A stretch of 64,000 nucleotides of DNA from Acinetobacter johnsonii CIP 64.6 (GTDB taxonomy: Bacteria > Pseudomonadota > Gammaproteobacteria > Pseudomonadales > Moraxellaceae). Below the pieces are notes generated by a model. The model saw only the letters and a program-made list of their open reading frames with translations, did no database searches and was not told where the DNA came from. Position 1 is the stretch's first letter. Each line of letters starts with the position of its first letter. This document shows, piece by piece, positions 7,572 through 16,977 of this stretch. Position numbers and translations under genes: made by a program. The stretch is from NCBI RefSeq assembly GCF_000368045.1, contig NZ_KB849235.1, positions 907,918-971,917 on the forward strand, given 5' to 3'.

Positions 7572-9755
7572 TTAAAAGGCTTTGGTCACACTCATGCCAA
7601 CGCTAAAGTTTCGACCATCGGCAGGTTCAAAGAAGCGACTATTGCCGTCATTCACAATCACTGAGCCAACATAGTTACGGTCAAACAGGTTATAGACTCG
7701 GGCATAGCTGTTTACTTTCCAGTCACGGTTTACCCATAAATAGCCGACATTTGCAGCCACAACGGTATAACTTGGCGCAGTATCTGAGTTGATATCATCG
7801 ACATAAATTTTATCCATATAGCGTGCTTCTAAGCCTGCTTGAAAGCCCTGCTCTGGTTGCCATGCAATACGAGTAAACGCTTGGTTTTTGGCAACCCCGG
7901 GAATCTTATTTCCTTTATCAATTGCTTTTGCATATGGAGTAGTTGGGTTATTTGGATTCGCTATTTCTGCTGTATAACTATCAAATTCAGCATCAATATA
8001 ACTAAAACTCGATTGAATGTTGAGTTCTTTCCAAATCGTTTGTTGCCATGAAAGCTCTAAACCTTGTCGTGTGGTTTGATCTGCATTACGAAAAGTCGCA
8101 CGACCATCACGTGTTCCCGCTGTCACTATATCGTTTTCTGTATCTGTCTGGAAAATAGCAAAAGTGAAGAACCCAAATGGATTCTGCGACTTTAGACCCA
8201 GCTCATAGTTATCACTACTTGCTGCTTTTAACGCAAAATTTATACCCGATTTCGTAGGATCAGTGTTATAAGCCATTTCGGTAAAGGTTGGCGTTTCAAA
8301 GCCTTTGCCATAACTGGCATAAGCATAAAGTTCAGGTAAAATTTCCCAACCTAAAGCCACAGAAGGCAATAATTTTTGATAATCCGTTGAACCACTGTCA
8401 TCACCATTGCCAGCTACAATGTAATGATCATCTGACTCATAATGTACATTGCTATAGCGTAAGCCTGTATCAAGATGCCACGTGGGTAAGAACTGCCATG
8501 AGGCTTGTACATAAGGATCTAAATTCCACAGGGTATTCTTTTCATCACGGCGTACCGCACCTTTTACCCCAAATATATTTTGCTCGTTATAATTATTATA
8601 ACCTTTCCGATCTTCGACCATGCGGTCTAAAGCCACACCGGCAACCAAGGTTGTATTCGGTAAAAGCGCTTTACCCGTCCAACGGAAGTCCGCACCATAA
8701 TAATCCCGATCAAAATCAATCACGCCACCTGCATGGCGAGGGTTTAATTGTGATGTATTCTCAATACATTCCCCTGTCGTTTTACTTAACGTACATTTAG
8801 GAATTGATTGATATTGTACAACTTGTCGATTGCCCAAATAGAACATGCTATACAACTCTTGCTGGTCATTCAGTGGTTTAGTCCACGTCAGTCCTGTTTG
8901 GGTTTGTTCAATTTCTTTACGCACATTATAAGTATTGGTACGGTCATTCACTTGTTTCGGATTAGCTTTCCACTGCTCACGACTGAGACCTTGCGGGTCG
9001 TCGGCATCAATATCGACACGGTTCATCACCCAGTTGATTTTACTGCCATCGTCTAAGTTCCATGTTAGTTTGGCATTATTTAATACTTTTTGTGCAACAC
9101 TATGGTCTCGAAAACCATCAGTATCAAAATAAGAAGAACTAATCACATAAGCAGGTTGATTGGCCTGTTCGGAACCCCCTTGTAATTGGATATTGGCTTG
9201 TTGCTTATGATGGCTGCCTGCATTTAGACCCACTTGAATTGAGTCTTTCCCTTGTCCTTCTTTGCTCTCAGCTAAAATGGTTCCACCTGATGAGTTACCA
9301 TATAAAGATGAAAATGGCCCTGTCAGTACTTCGATGTGATCTAAACTATTGAGGTCAATATTGGAACTTTGCCCTTGACCATCAGGCATGGTCGCAGGAA
9401 TACCATCGACATACATCCGAATGCCACGTACGCCGAAAGTTGAACGAGCGCCAAAGCCACGCATCGAAATCTGTAAGTCTTGCGCATAGTTTTCGCGGTT
9501 ATTAATTTGTAAGCCTGCAACCCCTTGTAATACTTCGGATAGGTTCACATTGGCATTGTTTTGTACTGTAGCCGCTTGGACTTTTTGAATGGATGCAGAA
9601 GTCGATAACAACTCGCTATCGGTATGTACCGCTTGGACGGTGATGACAGGAAGTTGATATTCTGTCGCTTCTGCATAAGCATGCATAGATTGTAAAATAA
9701 CCGCTGTCAATAAGGCTTGTTTAAAAGGCGCAGGCATCAAATAAGTTAATCGCAC
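7572..9755 (-). CDS. pqqU: TonB-dependent receptor, PqqU/YncD-like (probable PQQ importer)
   Basis: A 727-residue TonB-dependent outer-membrane receptor: signal peptide (about residues 1-29), plug domain (about 50-160), then a 22-strand barrel ending in aromatic Phe. Long stretches match what I recall of E. coli YncD, now called PqqU, the transporter for the cofactor pyrroloquinoline quinone: ENYAQDLQISMRGFG, YVDGIPATMPDGQGQ, ADDPQGL with QWKANP, GNGDDSG, and YVGSVIVN near the C-terminus. The neighbour quiA encodes a PQQ-dependent dehydrogenase, which fits. Translation starts at GTG 9755 with AAGGA upstream. A strong hairpin separates it from quiA, so expression needs read-through or a promoter inside quiA. 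General TonB receptor function is certain; PQQ as ligand is likely. Confidence 0.82.
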   Translation of the reverse strand: MRLTYLMPAPFKQALLTAVILQSMHAYAEATEYQLPVITVQAVHTDSELLSTSASIQKVQAATVQNNANVNLSEVLQGVAGLQINNRENYAQDLQISMRGFGARSTFGVRGIRMYVDGIPATMPDGQGQSSNIDLNSLDHIEVLTGPFSSLYGNSSGGTILAESKEGQGKDSIQVGLNAGSHHKQQANIQLQGGSEQANQPAYVISSSYFDTDGFRDHSVAQKVLNNAKLTWNLDDGSKINWVMNRVDIDADDPQGLSREQWKANPKQVNDRTNTYNVRKEIEQTQTGLTWTKPLNDQQELYSMFYLGNRQVVQYQSIPKCTLSKTTGECIENTSQLNPRHAGGVIDFDRDYYGADFRWTGKALLPNTTLVAGVALDRMVEDRKGYNNYNEQNIFGVKGAVRRDEKNTLWNLDPYVQASWQFLPTWHLDTGLRYSNVHYESDDHYIVAGNGDDSGSTDYQKLLPSVALGWEILPELYAYASYGKGFETPTFTEMAYNTDPTKSGINFALKAASSDNYELGLKSQNPFGFFTFAIFQTDTENDIVTAGTRDGRATFRNADQTTRQGLELSWQQTIWKELNIQSSFSYIDAEFDSYTAEIANPNNPTTPYAKAIDKGNKIPGVAKNQAFTRIAWQPEQGFQAGLEARYMDKIYVDDINSDTAPSYTVVAANVGYLWVNRDWKVNSYARVYNLFDRNYVGSVIVNDGNSRFFEPADGRNFSVGMSVTKAF

Positions 9756-9781
9756 AATATTTCCTTGCTTGTTATTACCAT

Positions 9782-9817
9782 AAAAATGGGAAGCCTATCA
9801 TCTCGACAGGCTTCCCA
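9782..9817 (-). terminator. terminator or attenuator between quiA and the receptor gene
   Basis: A perfect stem TGGGAAGCCT / AGGCTTCCCA (9787-9796 with 9808-9817) with an 11-nt loop. Read on the minus strand it is followed by TTTTTAT. It sits 15 bp past the quiA stop codon and about 30 bp before the receptor start, so it should end most transcripts of the pca-qui operon. Confidence 0.85.
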
Positions 9818-9831
9818 TACAATAAAACGTT

Positions 9832-12255
9832 TTAATCGGCTAAGCTATACGCAACCACATAATCACCATGATCAGGCGACTGGCGTGCCCCACCTGCGGA
9901 AATGACCACATATTGCTTGCCTGTTTTTGGAGAAATGTAGCTCATCGGTGTCCCTTGGCTACCTACAGGTAAACGCGCTTTCCATAACTCTTCACCATTA
10001 GATGAATTGAAGGCACGCAAGTAGAAGTCTTGTGTTGCAGCAAAGAACACTAAACCACCTTGCGTCGCCATTGGACCACCAATAGTTGGCATACCAATCG
10101 GCGCTTTTAAGCCCATTTTGATGCCCATTGGACCAGTATCTTCAACCGTACCTAAAGGCACTTGCCAAGCCACTTGACGGGTTTTCATATCAATCGCCGT
10201 CATGGTTCCGAAAGGTGGTTTTTGGCATGGAATGCCCAATACCGACATAAAGCGGTTTTTATTCACTTTATACGGTGTACCTTTCATTGGCACTGCGCCC
10301 ATACCAGTGTTGACCTTCTCTCCGCCACTGGCTTCAAGTTTTAAGTCTTCAGGCGTTTGTTTAATCAGCTGAATCCACAGACCTAGGCGCATGTCGTTGA
10401 CAAACATATAACGATGCGTTGGGTCAAATGCGATACTGCCCCAATTCATCCCACCCAACGAACCCGGAAAACTTAAAGATATATCAGAACCCGGTGCAGT
10501 AAAGAGACCGTCATAACGCATCGATTTAAAGTTAATACGACACATCAACTGGTCAAATGGCGTTGCGCCCCACATGTCCGATTCAGTCAAAGTTTGATTG
10601 CCAATCTGTGGCATTTCAACTGAACGTGGCTGAGTTGCACTGTATTGCTCATCAGGAATATCTGCAGCTTTTACAGGTTGCTCAACCACTTTGGTTAAAG
10701 GCTTGCCTGTCACACGGTCGAGTACAAAGAACTGACCGGACTTGGTGCCAATGACAACAGCAGGTTTGGTTTGCCCATTTTGCATTGGAAAGTCGACCAA
10801 GCTTGGCTGCATGGGTAAATCGAAGTCCCAAAGGTCATTGTGAACGGTTTGATAAACCCACTTCTCTTTACCTGTGGTTGCATCCAAAGCCAAAACGGAA
10901 GAATTGTACTTATGATCGACAGGTTGACGATTTCCGCCCCAGACATCGACCGACGAACTCCCCATCGGTAAAAACACCGTGTTCATTTGCGGGTCGTAGG
11001 ACATTGCCGCCCAAGAATTAGCTGAACTACGTTTATAGATTTCACCCGGTTTTAGGACATAGTTTGGATTTGGGTTACGTGGATCAAAAGCCCAACGCAG
11101 CTGCCCAGTAATCACATCATAAGCACGAATCACACCACCCGGCATATCGGCTGCAAAGTTGTCAGCAATACGACTCCCGACAATGACGCTAGTGCCTGCA
11201 ATGGTTGGCGCTGAGGTCACTTCAAAACGAGGCGCTTGCGTACCCGCACCTAGACCTTCCAGTAAGTTCACCGTTCCATCGACACCAAAGTCTTTACAGC
11301 GTTCGCCTGTATCGGCATTGACTGCAATTAAACGACCATCAGGTGTATTGGTATAAACACGACGTGGACATGCAGTATTATTTGCCACCGCAGTCACCGC
11401 ACTTGCACCTGCTAAAGTCGGTTGTACCAAGACTTGAGTCGAGTCAAAGTAACCCACACCACGGCAACGCTCCCAAGCATCCGCTTTAGAGTTCACTTCA
11501 GCCTTCCAGATTTGTTTACCTGTGTCTGCATCTAAAGCAATAATGTTGTTATGCGGTGTACATAAATAGACTTTATCACCGACCTGCAAAGGCGTGAGCT
11601 GGTCTTCTGCGCCATTACCCTTACCTGTAGTCATATCGCCTGTTTGAAAGCGCCATGCTTCTTTTAACTTAGAAACATTATTACGGTTAATCTGATCCAG
11701 TGCGGCAAAACGACTTCCACCAGCATCATTACCATAGTGCGACCAATTCACTTGTTGGGTTTGAGCCGTTACAGGCACTAGAGGGAGCTCTTCACCACTG
11801 GCTTTTACCGTTGGATGTGGAATAAACATGCCATATAAACCACCCAGCATACCTAACACCGTCAAACCACCTAAGGCATAAGCAGGTGCTGAAGGTGCAA
11901 TTTGAAATTGGTACTTACGAATAGCAGGTAAAGTAAAACACAGTGCGGCAAATAAACCCGCAGGAAACATTAATCGTGAATGGAGTGCCCAAAAATCCCA
12001 ACCTGCATCAAACAGTGCCCAAACCACGGTTCCAAGAAAAACCAGTGCAAAAATCCAGACACCCAGTGCTTTTTTTCTAAAAATAAATATTGCGGAAATG
12101 GTGGTCAATAAACCTGCAATGAGGAAGTACCATGAACCCCCTAGACTAATCAGTTTTCCACCACCGATTAAATAAAATAAGCCAGTCAGCAATAAAGCTA
12201 AGCCTAATATAAAGCACCATATTTTAAATATGGGTTGAGATTGTGCTTCGGACAT
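9832..12255 (-). CDS. quiA: quinate/shikimate dehydrogenase, PQQ-dependent
   Basis: An 807-residue membrane-anchored quinoprotein of the glucose/quinate dehydrogenase family. The first 140 residues carry about five membrane segments; the rest is the periplasmic eight-bladed beta-propeller that binds PQQ and calcium. Visible family segments include WSHYGNDAGGSRFAALDQIN at the propeller start, TPLQVGDKVYLCTPHNN, HNDLWDFDLPMQP and GTPMSYISPKTGKQYVV. It oxidises quinate and shikimate in the periplasm and passes electrons to ubiquinone. It is the last gene of the operon headed by pcaI, as in A. baylyi ADP1. No PQQ biosynthesis gene is in the window. Confidence 0.93.
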   Translation of the reverse strand: MSEAQSQPIFKIWCFILGLALLLTGLFYLIGGGKLISLGGSWYFLIAGLLTTISAIFIFRKKALGVWIFALVFLGTVVWALFDAGWDFWALHSRLMFPAGLFAALCFTLPAIRKYQFQIAPSAPAYALGGLTVLGMLGGLYGMFIPHPTVKASGEELPLVPVTAQTQQVNWSHYGNDAGGSRFAALDQINRNNVSKLKEAWRFQTGDMTTGKGNGAEDQLTPLQVGDKVYLCTPHNNIIALDADTGKQIWKAEVNSKADAWERCRGVGYFDSTQVLVQPTLAGASAVTAVANNTACPRRVYTNTPDGRLIAVNADTGERCKDFGVDGTVNLLEGLGAGTQAPRFEVTSAPTIAGTSVIVGSRIADNFAADMPGGVIRAYDVITGQLRWAFDPRNPNPNYVLKPGEIYKRSSANSWAAMSYDPQMNTVFLPMGSSSVDVWGGNRQPVDHKYNSSVLALDATTGKEKWVYQTVHNDLWDFDLPMQPSLVDFPMQNGQTKPAVVIGTKSGQFFVLDRVTGKPLTKVVEQPVKAADIPDEQYSATQPRSVEMPQIGNQTLTESDMWGATPFDQLMCRINFKSMRYDGLFTAPGSDISLSFPGSLGGMNWGSIAFDPTHRYMFVNDMRLGLWIQLIKQTPEDLKLEASGGEKVNTGMGAVPMKGTPYKVNKNRFMSVLGIPCQKPPFGTMTAIDMKTRQVAWQVPLGTVEDTGPMGIKMGLKAPIGMPTIGGPMATQGGLVFFAATQDFYLRAFNSSNGEELWKARLPVGSQGTPMSYISPKTGKQYVVISAGGARQSPDHGDYVVAYSLAD

Positions 12256-12432
12256 ACTTTTTACTCCAAATGCTGTGTTTTAAATGATCTCTCCTACTTT
12301 GTTTTGAGCATCATTCACACCACATCCAAACTTTGAGCATCCACAATTAACTTGCTTCAACAATCAAAAAGAGTGTTTAAATTCAGCAACAGTATTGCTT
12401 ACATTTTAAACACTCTTTCACTTTAAATACGG

Positions 12433-13752
12433 TTAAAAATTCACCTTAACGCTAAGACCCGCCACCCAAGCATCATCCACTTCTTTCACGCCAGAAGGTT
12501 GATAGATATATTGCAGGTTGGGTCTGAGCATCACCGCAGGTGACCACTGATAGGTATAGTTCAACTCAACATTGAGTTCGTCATGTTGAATTGGGACATA
12601 GTCACTGGCAAGCACGTCATAACTGTAATAACCACGGCCTTCGTTGGTGGCTATTTGCTTATCCGTCACACGATCATTCACCACATAGTTGGCCAAACCA
12701 AAACCAATAGAATCATTTGGACGGCTATCAAAAGGACCTTTGTACCAAAGCGCCAGTTGTTGTGTACTTTCTACAAATGTTGTGGCCTTATCGCTCACTA
12801 CGCCATTAAAACTGATATATAAACCACGTTTAGAATCAGCCCCGTGTTGGGTCAGTTGTTGTTGTGCATTCAGCCAAAAACTGTATTTTCCATCTTGCAT
12901 TTCGCCACTGCGAATGTCTTTTGCCTCAGCCGTGGAATACAGTGCACCGAGTTTATATTCACCCGGTAAGCCATTAAATGTGGCAAGTTTTGGTTTCCAC
13001 GCCAGTTCAACTGGGATGGTCGCCCCTTCGACATTGTCCATATCGAGGTTAAAGCCATCACTGTCTGAGTCTGTTTTGACATTGTCTGGGTTGACTTCAT
13101 AGACGCCAACGCCAAGTGACCAGTCTGGTGCAAATTGGTATTTCACATTGGTGCCCCATAAGCTGACAGGCCAGTTATACCAAATCGAACCGATGGACTT
13201 CCCTAACTGTCCACCACACAAAAGTAAGTTCTGAAACTCACATTGCGAGCTGTTAAAGTCATCAGACATGCCCATACGACCAATTTTGAATTGGACACGG
13301 TTGTCGTCAAATCCTGTTTTGATCCAAGCCTGAGTTAAGCGCCAAATTTTGCCACGACCATAAATTTCTTGGCTGTTGCCCAAGGTACTGGCACGAGGGT
13401 CTTTAATTCGTTCAAGCGTTAGGGCGTTACCATCACGTTTGGTAATCATTAAGCCGGCTGTGGTATTTTCCCAACCTGCAATTTTGTTTAAATCAAAATT
13501 GGCACCCAGTGTGAGCTGCGCGGCATTGTCAAAACTTCTGTCATCGTTATAACCACCCGCCAAATTGGTCGCTGCTTGGCTCATAATGGCTGCTGTAAAT
13601 TTATAACCTTGATCTTCCAGTTGCTTCCGTTCACCGTTCCAATCTCCGAATAACCATTGACGGTCTGCTGAATAAAATTCATTGGCTGAAGCCAATTGGC
13701 AACCAAGCAGCGCCAAAGACAGTGTGCCGATTTTTAATAATAGTTGTTGCAT
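12433..13752 (-). CDS. quiX: OprB-like porin of the quinate operon
   Basis: A 439-residue outer-membrane protein in the position of quiX of ADP1. It starts with a signal peptide ending near LASA and finishes with the aromatic SVKVNF expected of a barrel. The sequence resembles OprB-type carbohydrate-selective porins (FGDWNGERKQLEDQGYKF near the mature N-terminus, repeated amphipathic strands). It probably admits quinate or shikimate to the periplasm where QuiA, QuiB and QuiC act. The ATG at 13752 was chosen because AGGATG lies 5-10 bp upstream; the ATG three codons earlier would abut AAAAGG with no spacing. Confidence 0.83.
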   Translation of the reverse strand: MQQLLLKIGTLSLALLGCQLASANEFYSADRQWLFGDWNGERKQLEDQGYKFTAAIMSQAATNLAGGYNDDRSFDNAAQLTLGANFDLNKIAGWENTTAGLMITKRDGNALTLERIKDPRASTLGNSQEIYGRGKIWRLTQAWIKTGFDDNRVQFKIGRMGMSDDFNSSQCEFQNLLLCGGQLGKSIGSIWYNWPVSLWGTNVKYQFAPDWSLGVGVYEVNPDNVKTDSDSDGFNLDMDNVEGATIPVELAWKPKLATFNGLPGEYKLGALYSTAEAKDIRSGEMQDGKYSFWLNAQQQLTQHGADSKRGLYISFNGVVSDKATTFVESTQQLALWYKGPFDSRPNDSIGFGLANYVVNDRVTDKQIATNEGRGYYSYDVLASDYVPIQHDELNVELNYTYQWSPAVMLRPNLQYIYQPSGVKEVDDAWVAGLSVKVNF

Positions 13753-13812
13753 ACCAAACATCCTTTTCTGTGAGGAAAGCTCAACGCAGGTGAGCTTTCC
13801 ATGCGGTTTTTA

Positions 13813-15273
13813 TTATTTAATGCGAACGGCTGGACTCAGTTCAGAAGTTGCACCCAAATGGTCGGTCACATTGGCTGTGACATTGGCCACACCACTTGCC
13901 ACTTTCCATGTTGCTTGACCTTGACCTTGAGCATTCGTGGTCACCACTTGAGTACCTAAATACTGCTCTGCTTCTTGACTCTTCGCTTGACGATTGGCAA
14001 AGAACTCAACCTGATAGTGTTGATTTGGCTGTGCTTGAACTGTAGCGGTGACTTGACCTTTGCTATAGCTTAAACGTGGTGCTTGAATGTTTTGGTTTGG
14101 TATCGCGTTACAGCCCTGCTCATTTGGCTGTGTGCAAGTTTTTTGCAGTTTCGCCGCTTCAATGACTACGCCGCCACCACGAGAACCGACAAAGCCAGCA
14201 TGTTCAAGCGCAGGCACAGCAAAAACAATGGCACCTAATCGCTGATTAGGGACGCAAGAACCACCCGCTTCACAGCGTTTAATGTCTTTGCCATTGTCCC
14301 AAATTAGGTTTTTGGTCAAGGTTGTACGGGCATTGGCATCTTTTTCTGAACGAATGGCTATCCCTAAACGGTTACCATGAACTTTATTGCTGTCAAAAAT
14401 GTTGCCATCACCGGTGAGGTTAAAGCCAATCGAGTTGTTGGTCAGTTCGTTATAAGCGATGTAATTGCGCTTACCCCAGTTGATTTGCAAACCATCAGAA
14501 TAGTTTTCAAATTTATTCCCGACCACGGCATTGTCATTGCCCCACAGAATTTCAATCCCCTGAGACGGCTCTGGATTGGCTTTGGTTGAAGTAAATAAGT
14601 TGTTGGCCACAAGGTTAAATGCCGCGCCACGCGTCAGCTCTAAACCATCACCATTATCGACAAACAAGTTGTTCAAAACTTTGTTGTTATTGGTGGTGGT
14701 CGAAGTCGGATTACCCTTACCGTCATCACCCGTCAACATCACGCCTGAGCCACCGTAGTTATTACTAATCCGGTTATGTTGAATCAAGTTATTGCTTGAG
14801 CGGTTCACCAATACACCAATACAGAAACGATGAATATCGAGACCTTTTAAGGTCACGCCATTCACATCTTGCAGAACTAAACCCGGTAAAGTCGTAGTAC
14901 GGACATTGGTACCATACTGTTCAGGGTTTGCCCCCGGACACGCTTTAGCACCTTCACCTTTAATATAGTTTGAACCATCAATCGCAATAAACTCGCCTGT
15001 TTTGTCCCATTGCGTCCCAATGATCTTCACTGAAGACTTAATTGGCGGTAAAGCTTGATTCAGTTTAATTACATAGGGTGCTGTACCCACAGCTTGGATT
15101 TGAATTTCATTTTCTTGTGTCGCATGGGCATTCGATTGTTCAATCGCCCAACGCAGTGAACCTTTTGCAGTATCGTCCTGATAACGATCCACAATATAAG
15201 TTTCTGCACTAGCAAAACCTGATGCCGCTAAACTCAAAACTAATGTGGTCAAACGTAAAGTTGATGGTTTCAT
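13813..15273 (-). CDS. quiC: periplasmic 3-dehydroshikimate dehydratase
   Basis: A 486-residue secreted protein converting 3-dehydroshikimate to protocatechuate, assigned from its QuiC position between quiX and quiB. A signal peptide of about 23 residues ends at FASA. The body (about 130-330) is a right-handed parallel beta-helix, seen as repeated NNxI/NxF rungs such as SSNNLIQHNRISNN, NNNKVLNNLFVDN and NDNAVVGNKFENYSDG. Four cysteines occur in two pairs, which may form disulfides in the periplasm. It is unrelated to the TIM-barrel AsbF/QsuB type of dehydratase. A C-terminal Ig-like segment spans about 400-486. Confidence 0.87.
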   Translation of the reverse strand: MKPSTLRLTTLVLSLAASGFASAETYIVDRYQDDTAKGSLRWAIEQSNAHATQENEIQIQAVGTAPYVIKLNQALPPIKSSVKIIGTQWDKTGEFIAIDGSNYIKGEGAKACPGANPEQYGTNVRTTTLPGLVLQDVNGVTLKGLDIHRFCIGVLVNRSSNNLIQHNRISNNYGGSGVMLTGDDGKGNPTSTTTNNNKVLNNLFVDNGDGLELTRGAAFNLVANNLFTSTKANPEPSQGIEILWGNDNAVVGNKFENYSDGLQINWGKRNYIAYNELTNNSIGFNLTGDGNIFDSNKVHGNRLGIAIRSEKDANARTTLTKNLIWDNGKDIKRCEAGGSCVPNQRLGAIVFAVPALEHAGFVGSRGGGVVIEAAKLQKTCTQPNEQGCNAIPNQNIQAPRLSYSKGQVTATVQAQPNQHYQVEFFANRQAKSQEAEQYLGTQVVTTNAQGQGQATWKVASGVANVTANVTDHLGATSELSPAVRIK

Positions 15274-15317
15274 ATTTTAAATCCTTTTCTATCCTTGAAG
15301 ATGAATAACACAGTGCA

Positions 15318-16175
15318 TTAAGGCGTCGGTTGTACTGTTTTCAGCAACTGTTTGAGTTGAGTTACATCAATTTGACCCGGTGCAGAGGCTTCACCAATCA
15401 TGCCAAAACTTAGGCTGCCACCCATATTGGCAGTTGCCACACGTGAAATCGTGCCCAACTGTCCCATCGACATGGTTAGCAGTGGTTTTTGACTTTTTTG
15501 ACTCACAGCCAACGTGGCATTCATGAGGGTAAAGACATCTTGTTTTGACTTTGGCATCACCGCAATTTTAAGAATATCTGCGCCCATCTGATCTTGTTTT
15601 AGCAGGCGGTTTTCAATGTCTTGTTGCTCAGGTGTTTTGGCAAAATCATGATTTGACATGATCACCAACACTTTCTTGTCATGTGCCAATTTGGTTAATT
15701 TGGCGACACTGCCTGCATCACGGAACATTTCGATATCCAGCAATTGCATAAATGGCTTTTTCAGATATTCACGATAAATCTTTTCATAGTCTTGATCAGA
15801 CACCGTCATTTTTCCGCCTTCGTTATGGGTACGAATGGTGGCAATCAACGGTTTATCTTTTAAAATTTGATTCAGCTGCTGACCCAGTGCGATGACTTTT
15901 TTGGTGTCCGCAGAAAATTCGAGTAAATCGATGCGAAACTCAGCCACATCTGCATTGGGGTTACTGGCAATCACTTTTGCTTGGGCAGTGGCTTGCTCTG
16001 CTGTTTTTGCGGTAATCGGTACAATGGTTTTGACAGGTAAATCGCCAATATTGAGATTTTTCACCACATAATGTCGCGCACTTGATTGAACCGCTTCTGC
16101 TGCAAATGCTGGAATTGCCGCTAAAACAGCACTGCTTAAGCAAAGTTGCATCGCAATTTTTTTAATCTTCATCAT
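15318..16175 (-). CDS. quiB: periplasmic type I 3-dehydroquinate dehydratase
   Basis: A 285-residue catabolic 3-dehydroquinate dehydratase, type I. It has a signal peptide (cleavage after AFA, near residue 25), unusual for this family, whose biosynthetic members are cytoplasmic. The Schiff-base lysine is K203 in ADILKIAVMP, and the catalytic histidine is H176 in SNHDF. The second beta strand EFRIDLLEF and RTHNEGGKM complete the signature. It dehydrates 3-dehydroquinate, made by QuiA, to 3-dehydroshikimate, which QuiC turns into protocatechuate. The export signal places the upper pathway in the periplasm. Confidence 0.92.
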   Translation of the reverse strand: MMKIKKIAMQLCLSSAVLAAIPAFAAEAVQSSARHYVVKNLNIGDLPVKTIVPITAKTAEQATAQAKVIASNPNADVAEFRIDLLEFSADTKKVIALGQQLNQILKDKPLIATIRTHNEGGKMTVSDQDYEKIYREYLKKPFMQLLDIEMFRDAGSVAKLTKLAHDKKVLVIMSNHDFAKTPEQQDIENRLLKQDQMGADILKIAVMPKSKQDVFTLMNATLAVSQKSQKPLLTMSMGQLGTISRVATANMGGSLSFGMIGEASAPGQIDVTQLKQLLKTVQPTP

Positions 16176-16332
16176 TACATTTCCTTGTATTTATAAACTT
16201 ATTGTCTGACTTCTATCGTCAGCAGCAAATATACGTAGGATGGATGAAATGGGTCATGCCATCACCACGCCTAAACTTGAATCATTTCAACAAGAGCAAT
16301 AATGAACTAGCTGCTCTTGCCAATTCCGACAA

Positions 16333-16962
16333 TTAGATGTCTAAGAAAACTGTTTCGTCTTCGCCTTGCACACGAATGTCAAAGCGATACACCACTTCAC
16401 CATCACGCTCCTCACGCTTGGCAATTAAAGTCTGACGACGCGGTGCCCACTCAATGCCTTTCAGCACTGGGTCTTGCGCATTGGCTTCTGCTTCATCTTC
16501 AAAATACACACGGGTGTTTAAGCCAATGTTGATACCGCGTGCGAAAATGATCAGTGCAATATGCGGTGCCTGAGTTGTCCCTTTACGGCCCGGAACCACA
16601 CCCGGTTTAATGGTATTGAAACTCCAAAAACCAGTTTCAAAGTCTGCGCCTGTACGACCCCAACCGAGGAAGTTTGGATCGACCACTTTGCCTTGAATAT
16701 CGGCCGCACTTGGATACACACCGTTGGCATCCGCCTGCCAGATTTCAATCAATACATCGCGTAGCGGTAAACCTAAACCGTCGAACACTTGACCTTCTAA
16801 GCGAATACGTTCGCCTAAAGTATTTTCTTTAACTAGCTGGTTGTTAAAGTTATTTTCAAAGACTTCAATGTTGGCTTGTTGTGGCAACAAACCAATGTGT
16901 ACGTATGGTCCACCTGTTTGAGATGGCGTTTCGTGCAATTCTTGAAAGTTCCAATGGTTCAT
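16333..16962 (-). CDS. pcaG: protocatechuate 3,4-dioxygenase, alpha subunit
   Basis: A 209-residue alpha chain of the intradiol ring-cleaving protocatechuate 3,4-dioxygenase. It shows the shared fold: LEGQVFDGLGLPLRDVLIEI, then WQADANGVYPS, GRTGADFETGFWSFNTIKPG and GTTQAPHIALIIFARG. The iron ligands of the complex lie in PcaH; this chain lacks the paired histidines in the equivalent place (APHIAL). It lies 15 bp downstream of pcaH. The complex opens protocatechuate to 3-carboxy-cis,cis-muconate. Confidence 0.94.
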   Translation of the reverse strand: MNHWNFQELHETPSQTGGPYVHIGLLPQQANIEVFENNFNNQLVKENTLGERIRLEGQVFDGLGLPLRDVLIEIWQADANGVYPSAADIQGKVVDPNFLGWGRTGADFETGFWSFNTIKPGVVPGRKGTTQAPHIALIIFARGINIGLNTRVYFEDEAEANAQDPVLKGIEWAPRRQTLIAKREERDGEVVYRFDIRVQGEDETVFLDI

Positions 16963-16977
16963 GTTGTTCTCCCTGAA

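Noticed and set aside
8288..8800. 170-codon plus-strand frame inside the PQQ-type receptor gene
   Set aside because: His- and Cys-rich low-likelihood sequence opposite a conserved receptor barrel; typical antisense shadow.
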